Shown here: piece after piece, positions 59,069 through 64,000 of the stretch | Numbering within the stretch: the stretch's first letter is position 1 | Layout: every line of letters begins with the position of its first letter | Origin: Plasmodium malariae | Taxonomy: Eukaryota > Apicomplexa > Aconoidasida > Haemosporida > Plasmodiidae | Assembly (NCBI RefSeq): GCF_900090045.1 | Contig: NC_041787.1 | Coordinates: forward strand, 434,001-498,000 | Direction of reading: 5' to 3' | DNA length: 64,000 nt | Position numbers and translations under genes: made by a program | The notes under the pieces: generated by a model | Told to the model about the DNA's origin: nothing | The model's database searches: none | The model's input: only the letters and a program-made list of their open reading frames with translations

Positions 59069-62000
59069 TTAATAATAAAAGAAGTAATTGTACAGTTCCA
59101 TATCATGTAATCGAAGCAGATTCCTCATTTCAAAGTACGTTTCTGTGGAAACCGCTTGATTTCCGAGCAAATTTTTTACATTTTGTTTTTGTTTAGTACC
59201 ATCTGCTAAATATTTTAAATAAGAGGGAAAGAAAAGAGCTATAAATTTTGGAGTAACAAATGTTTCAACAAAAGAAATTACTTGAGAAATATGTTCATTC
59301 CTTTTCTTATCTCCTTCAATATTTGGTTTGAAATGATAAATTATATCATAAAATATATTGAAGTAAAATCCATCATTTTGATTTATTTTTATTTTATTAA
59401 AAAGTAAGTTGTCTTTTTGGTGATTATTTAAAACATTACACTCATTTTGATATTGATTATTCCAATATTCTATAATCAATAATATGTAACAAGGAAAAAA
59501 ACTAGAGAATAATTCATAATTTCCACGTAAAAAAAAGCTATATTTAGGTGTAATATCTTCAATTTTATTCACATTTTGGTTAGTTAACTTCTTAATTACA
59601 ATCATAATATATCTGTCATATAGTTCTTTTCTTACTATACTGAAATGATGATAATATTTATTCATATTATTTGTTTTGAAGGTAAAAAACATTCTGACCT
59701 GGCAAGAGGGTTGTATCGAATATTCTATTTCTTGTCTTTTTTCATTTAAATCTGTGTGAAGCTTTTCAACTAATTCATTAGGCATAGAAGAATTGCCAAT
59801 TACTTTTTTAGGAGTACTATTACATGTTATGTAGTATCTATACGTCAGTCTAAAATGATCGTTTATAAATCTTGTAGTCTCATCACTTAAGTTATCATAA
59901 TATTTCCTCATTAACATATTTGAGCAATCATTTCCACAAAATGAGTAATCTATCATACTTAAGTTAGAAAATAACCTTGCTATATCTGATAAACTATTGT
60001 AAAAAAATAAAAAATTTTCTTTTAATAACGATAGCACTTGAAATTTTTCAGATATGCTCATCATATCTGCTTTATCATCTAGTTCCTTGAAAATATTCAT
60101 GTAAATTTCCCTTTGCTTTGTTTCATCATCTGTGCTTCCGATGTTATTAACAAGGTCAGCATTATTAGAATTGCTATTATTATTACCAGTATAACTTGAT
60201 AGTGCCCCCTTATTAAAATTTAAAGGGGTTGTACCCCCCGTTTGAATATTCTCCTCAGTGTTACTAATTTTTACATTATCAGCAACCGACGCGCTGTCAT
60301 TTGTTGTAACCACGCTTAATGAAGATAAATAAAGAACAGTATTTGAAACATTTCCAGCTACGTATCCAATTCCACCTTCACTTTCAATTCCATTTCCATT
60401 TCCACTTACATTTCCATTCGCTTGATTTATAATATGCGCGCTGGAACTGTTAAAACCTGTATCGAAGTTTAAATGCGTTAACGAATGGAAATTATTATTT
60501 TTTGAGGACGATTTGGGGCATATGTCGCGATGCAATACTTTTTTAGCAAAACCAAATATATCATTTTGACATAAAAGAGAAATCTTATTTATTTCTTCAA
60601 GAGACATTATACTTAAGTCAGGAAATCTGTTTAAAAAATCTAATGCATTAAAACAAGATCTTACATCTCCATTACAATTATATGAAAAATTTTTTATAAC
60701 TTGTTTTATATTTTTGTTCAGGTTTATCATCCTACAGTAGTATTTTTCTGATAATGTTTTTTCCAAATATAATGGATGTATTTTTTTTAATTTTATAAAA
60801 TCAACATATGGAGAATGGTTTATATCAATTCCTAATAAGGTATTAACTGTTTTTATTTGTTCAAAAGAATTTATAAGAATTATCATAGGATGTATTGCAT
60901 AGCATTCGAAATTTTTTCTGGGATAACTCTGCTTCACGAAATGCTTTAAATATTCTTGTTTGCAATAATTAACACGATTAAATATAAAATTCATAGAGCT
61001 GGCACAACTGTTCCTAAATTCTTCTGAATACTCCAATTCAGAAAGCGGTAATTCATCAATAATAACTGCACGGGTACTTATAAAATGTTCTTCATAATAA
61101 CTTTTTTTCCTTTCCTCTTCTCTCTTTTTTTTTAAATCTATATTCATGAACTTTTTATATAAATCAGTATCCAAAATGAAGTTAATCATTTTTTGTTCAA
61201 AGTGGTTAGGTACAAGCAAATTAATTATTTTATCGATTCCCTGCTTGTATTGAACAACACCTTGAAGTATTTTTCCCTTTAACATGCTGTCTTTATTTAA
61301 GCACGAAATGATTTCTTCCAATATGTCATTACATTTGACCAAGTTACTTACTATTTTTTTGTTTAATTTATGAATTTCAATCGAATAATTTAACATTTTT
61401 TTGAGTAATTTATCCGAAAATTTTAGATTACCATTTATTAATTCTGAACTTATAAAGTAGTTTGAATCGGGTACTTCCTCCTTTATATCGTCATTGTATC
61501 CTTCAAATAGTAATTTTATATGTTCATACAAATTATTAGCAGTATTAAAATTTGAGTCTACTTTTTCCGTCGTATAATTTATAGTTGTTAGGATGCATGC
61601 CTCTCTTTCGTCGAGTAGGTATCTGCGCACCCTTAAACTTCCTTCATTCGTTCTTTTAATAGAATTATTTATCCTAATGAAATCATTCATTGCTTCTCCT
61701 TTTATGTAATTAACAAGAGTACAGTTAATTATTATTATATCTGTTAAATAATTACCTATAAATGCATTACACATAAGGAGTCCTTTGTACGTATTATTTA
61801 AATTTAGATTATTAATTAAATAAGTGCTCATATCATTTGCTATAAGCAAATCTATTGTACGCCAGGAGGAGTAACATTTGTCTGTAATTAAATTTTCTAC
61901 ATTTTTAAATAAACCATTATTAGCTATATTAATTAAATCAAATTCTATTTTTTTGGTAATTACATTTTTGAGCATTTCTATACGGTTGGCCCTTTTTTTT

Positions 62001-63514
62001 AATTTTTCATGAATATTTACGTATTCACTCAAATTGTGCTTAAAATTGATATTTTCTATTAGTCCTTTTATTATTTCTTTAGATTTATGCAATTCTATAA
62101 AATCCTTAACTTCCTTATTTAATAAATCATTGATTGGTGTAGTATTATTATCTTCACCTGCTTCTTTTGAAATATTAGAAAAAATAATTGATTCGTATAT
62201 TTCTTTTATTGTCACATTATTCAATTTTTGTCTTTTAAAAACACTATTTTTGTCTAACATAAATGTATGAATGATTTCTTTTACTTTTTTTTTTTCCATT
62301 AAATAAGTTAATTCTTCTCTTAGCGCATTACATAATGCAAAATCATCATTTAATTCCCCCTTTATGTTATTGTATAATGTTAACTTATCATCTAATAATT
62401 TATTTAGCTGTTCTGACTCGATGAAATTTATATTTATTTGATCATGTAAATCGGTTAACACATTTAAGTTGGTAATTACCTGTTCACTGTAATTATCATC
62501 AACGAATAGATCAATAAGAAATTTCTTTTCTATATTGTTAGCTTCTATACAATGTTCAGAGATTTGTTTTTTTAATTTATTTGATAGAAATAAGTTCCTA
62601 TTTACTTTTGTGCATATCTGATCTGCTCGTACATACTTTTTATATATTATTCTATTGGAATCGTTGGATGACACGAGTGGAATTTGGTAATATTCTTCAT
62701 CACTTTCTTGTAATATATTTTTTTCTATTTTAATGAATTCAATTAATATATTTATAAATGAGTTGTACAGTTTAAAAAACCCGTTAGCTATTCTACCATT
62801 CATGTTGTTATATTCAACCAAATATTCTATTATTTCCTTTTTGAAGTTTTTATTAATAAAATCTACTGACGCCATTTCTTTAGCTTTTGCACTACCACTA
62901 TTATTACTGCCACTGCTATTACCACTAATGTTATTACTACCACTATTATTGCTATTATTACCTAAATATAACTTCAGCATCTTATGTATATGACCAATTT
63001 CCCCTCTTTCCATTGTACTCCTCTTATTATTTCTAACTAAACCTGCAATTAATTTGCAGTTTTTAGATGCATTATTCCTAGATGAATCTTCTTCTTTTCT
63101 TACTTTACTTATTTTTGATTTTTCAGTATTGCCAATTTGACAGTTGGAATATAACAAGAAGTCGTTATACGGATGATAATAATAACGATTTTCTTCTTCC
63201 TCATTAATGTTTCTAACAAAATGCATATGATCTTGTAACTCTGAATCGTAATAACATTCCCTCATATTTAATTTTTGACACACATATTTTAATAATGTGG
63301 TTTTTCCACTTCCGGGTGCTCCTAATATGACACATATATTTTTTAGATTTAGCACATCTATTCTTTGACTGGTACTGCAAACGCTTTCTAACTCTTTACA
63401 TAATATCGGGTCATTATTAAATTTTATTAAACTTATAAAAAAATTTAAAATTCTTAACTTGTCTTTCGGGTGTATTAATATTTCGTCAAAACTTTTCGGC
63501 ATGTAATTGTGCAT
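59069..63514 (-). CDS. RAD17: Rad17-like checkpoint clamp-loader ATPase with large insert
   Basis: In other eukaryotes Rad17 with RFC2-5 loads the 9-1-1 clamp at DNA damage. Single exon, 1481 residues against about 680 in human. Opening MPKSFDEILIHPKDKLRILN matches the Rad17 start (KYxPxxxxxLxxHxxKxxxx). The P-loop GAPGSGKT is at residues 65-72 and a Walker-B-like AVIIDELPL at about 815-825. The lid region GDVRSCFNALDFL near 950 corresponds to the GDIRSAINSLQF-type box. About 740 residues of helical, Asn/Lys-rich insert separate Walker A from Walker B, where Rad17 normally has under 100. The Walker B has D-E as in active ATPases. A further Ser/Asn/Gly-rich insert sits near residues 1010-1130. 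An Rfc1- or Ctf18-like protein is the main alternative, and the start motif argues for Rad17. Confidence 0.75.
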   Translation of the reverse strand: MHNYMPKSFDEILIHPKDKLRILNFFISLIKFNNDPILCKELESVCSTSQRIDVLNLKNICVILGAPGSGKTTLLKYVCQKLNMRECYYDSELQDHMHFVRNINEEEENRYYYHPYNDFLLYSNCQIGNTEKSKISKVRKEEDSSRNNASKNCKLIAGLVRNNKRSTMERGEIGHIHKMLKLYLGNNSNNSGSNNISGNSSGSNNSGSAKAKEMASVDFINKNFKKEIIEYLVEYNNMNGRIANGFFKLYNSFINILIEFIKIEKNILQESDEEYYQIPLVSSNDSNRIIYKKYVRADQICTKVNRNLFLSNKLKKQISEHCIEANNIEKKFLIDLFVDDNYSEQVITNLNVLTDLHDQININFIESEQLNKLLDDKLTLYNNIKGELNDDFALCNALREELTYLMEKKKVKEIIHTFMLDKNSVFKRQKLNNVTIKEIYESIIFSNISKEAGEDNNTTPINDLLNKEVKDFIELHKSKEIIKGLIENINFKHNLSEYVNIHEKLKKRANRIEMLKNVITKKIEFDLINIANNGLFKNVENLITDKCYSSWRTIDLLIANDMSTYLINNLNLNNTYKGLLMCNAFIGNYLTDIIIINCTLVNYIKGEAMNDFIRINNSIKRTNEGSLRVRRYLLDEREACILTTINYTTEKVDSNFNTANNLYEHIKLLFEGYNDDIKEEVPDSNYFISSELINGNLKFSDKLLKKMLNYSIEIHKLNKKIVSNLVKCNDILEEIISCLNKDSMLKGKILQGVVQYKQGIDKIINLLVPNHFEQKMINFILDTDLYKKFMNIDLKKKREEERKKSYYEEHFISTRAVIIDELPLSELEYSEEFRNSCASSMNFIFNRVNYCKQEYLKHFVKQSYPRKNFECYAIHPMIILINSFEQIKTVNTLLGIDINHSPYVDFIKLKKIHPLYLEKTLSEKYYCRMINLNKNIKQVIKNFSYNCNGDVRSCFNALDFLNRFPDLSIMSLEEINKISLLCQNDIFGFAKKVLHRDICPKSSSKNNNFHSLTHLNFDTGFNSSSAHIINQANGNVSGNGNGIESEGGIGYVAGNVSNTVLYLSSLSVVTTNDSASVADNVKISNTEENIQTGGTTPLNFNKGALSSYTGNNNSNSNNADLVNNIGSTDDETKQREIYMNIFKELDDKADMMSISEKFQVLSLLKENFLFFYNSLSDIARLFSNLSMIDYSFCGNDCSNMLMRKYYDNLSDETTRFINDHFRLTYRYYITCNSTPKKVIGNSSMPNELVEKLHTDLNEKRQEIEYSIQPSCQVRMFFTFKTNNMNKYYHHFSIVRKELYDRYIMIVIKKLTNQNVNKIEDITPKYSFFLRGNYELFSSFFPCYILLIIEYWNNQYQNECNVLNNHQKDNLLFNKIKINQNDGFYFNIFYDIIYHFKPNIEGDKKRNEHISQVISFVETFVTPKFIALFFPSYLKYLADGTKQKQNVKNLLGNQAVSTETYFEMRNLLRLHDMELYNYFFYY

Positions 63515-64000
63515 TTTCTACTTTTACTTGTATCATTTGAAGGGGGGTAAATTGTTCAAAAAGGGGAAGAAAAAAATGGCGATAAAGAAAAGGCTGTACT
63601 AAAAACAAATAGCGTAATGCTGCATAAAATAGAACAGCATAATAAAATACAAGATAATATAGCACAACATAATGCAATATATCATAAAACAGTACAGCAT
63701 AAAATATTATAGCATAGAACAATATAGCACAAATATAATACAGTATAATATAATTTAGCATATTACAATATAGTTTAACACAATTTAAAAATATTGTGAC
63801 GTTTATCCTTTTTTTTTCACAGTTACAATGAGTCTACTTTGTTGTCATATATAAATATATTCTATATATTTAAAAAATAAATTGAGCAAGAAAAAAAAAA
63901 AAGTCCATTACATCACTACAGCTTTCCGCATCGTACAAATAGAGAGTATGTGCTTTATATGTTGATAACTTTTTTTTTGTTGTTCTTTTTCTTCATTTTT
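63515..64000. other. Upstream region of the Rad17-like gene with degenerate repeat
   Basis: Leader and promoter side of the minus-strand gene. From about 63617 to 63785 it is made of drifting copies of a roughly 10-base unit like ATAGCATAAT/ACAGCATAAA. No coding sequence seen. Confidence 0.55.

Noticed and set aside
1..64000. CRISPR arrays, insertion sequences, phage or integrative elements, tRNA or rRNA genes
   Set aside because: No spaced identical repeats, transposase motifs, terminal inverted repeats with target duplications, or tRNA A/B boxes were seen. The GGTTCGA at 37905 lacks the rest of a tRNA.

Overview
The window is very AT-rich eukaryotic DNA with long poly-A and poly-T runs, (AT)n microsatellites, short AT-rich introns with GT..AG ends, and proteins swollen by Lys/Asn/Asp/Glu/Ser-rich inserts. 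Gene content and style point to a malaria parasite (Plasmodium). CRMP3, a mitochondrial acyl carrier protein and an amino acid transporter follow one another in an order I recall from P. falciparum chromosome 12 (PF3D7_1208200, 1208300 and 1208400, with MiaA near 1207600; from memory, not searched). I cannot fix the species. The homopolymer-linked frameshifts would fit a long-read assembly.

Layout, left to right. Positions 1-450 (-) hold the 5' part of an unidentified gene, frameshifted in an A-tract. About 6 kb of mostly non-coding DNA follows. In it I reconstruct a five-exon secreted protein (3784-4741, -) and a weaker set of small exons (5224-5957, -). Next come an unidentified two-exon acidic protein (6502-7985, +), an RRM protein with a hydrophobic leader (9210-10224, +), and the tRNA isopentenyltransferase MiaA with an organelle-type leader (10773-12458, -). 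A nine-exon secreted helical protein (13263-15988, -) and an 860-residue Glu-rich repeat protein (16974-19556, -) lie beyond it. A RAP-like organellar protein (20076-21452, -) sits head to head with a possible 40-residue membrane microprotein (21478-21973, +). Apicoplast-type ribosomal protein uL29 is at 22070-22689 (+).

The right half holds giant genes: the SSU-processome protein UTP20 (23556-37426, +; about 4370 residues), cysteine repeat modular protein 3 (38439-49483, +; interrupted by a frameshift at an A-tract near 48.43 kb), mitochondrial acyl carrier protein (50799-51484, +), an AAAP-type amino acid transporter with a huge hydrophilic insert (53610-58427, +) and a Rad17-like checkpoint clamp loader (59069-63514, -).

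The genes do not form an operon. A loose theme on the left is organelle gene expression: MiaA, uL29, a RAP-like protein and perhaps the RRM protein. The rest is ribosome assembly, surface or secretory biology, transport and DNA-damage checkpoint. The most informative single observation is that the acyl carrier protein has Phe where the phosphopantetheine-bearing Ser should be. The most likely under-annotated items are the small multi-exon genes, which no single open frame reveals. All exon joins were deduced by eye from GT/AG sites and phase and have no transcript support.
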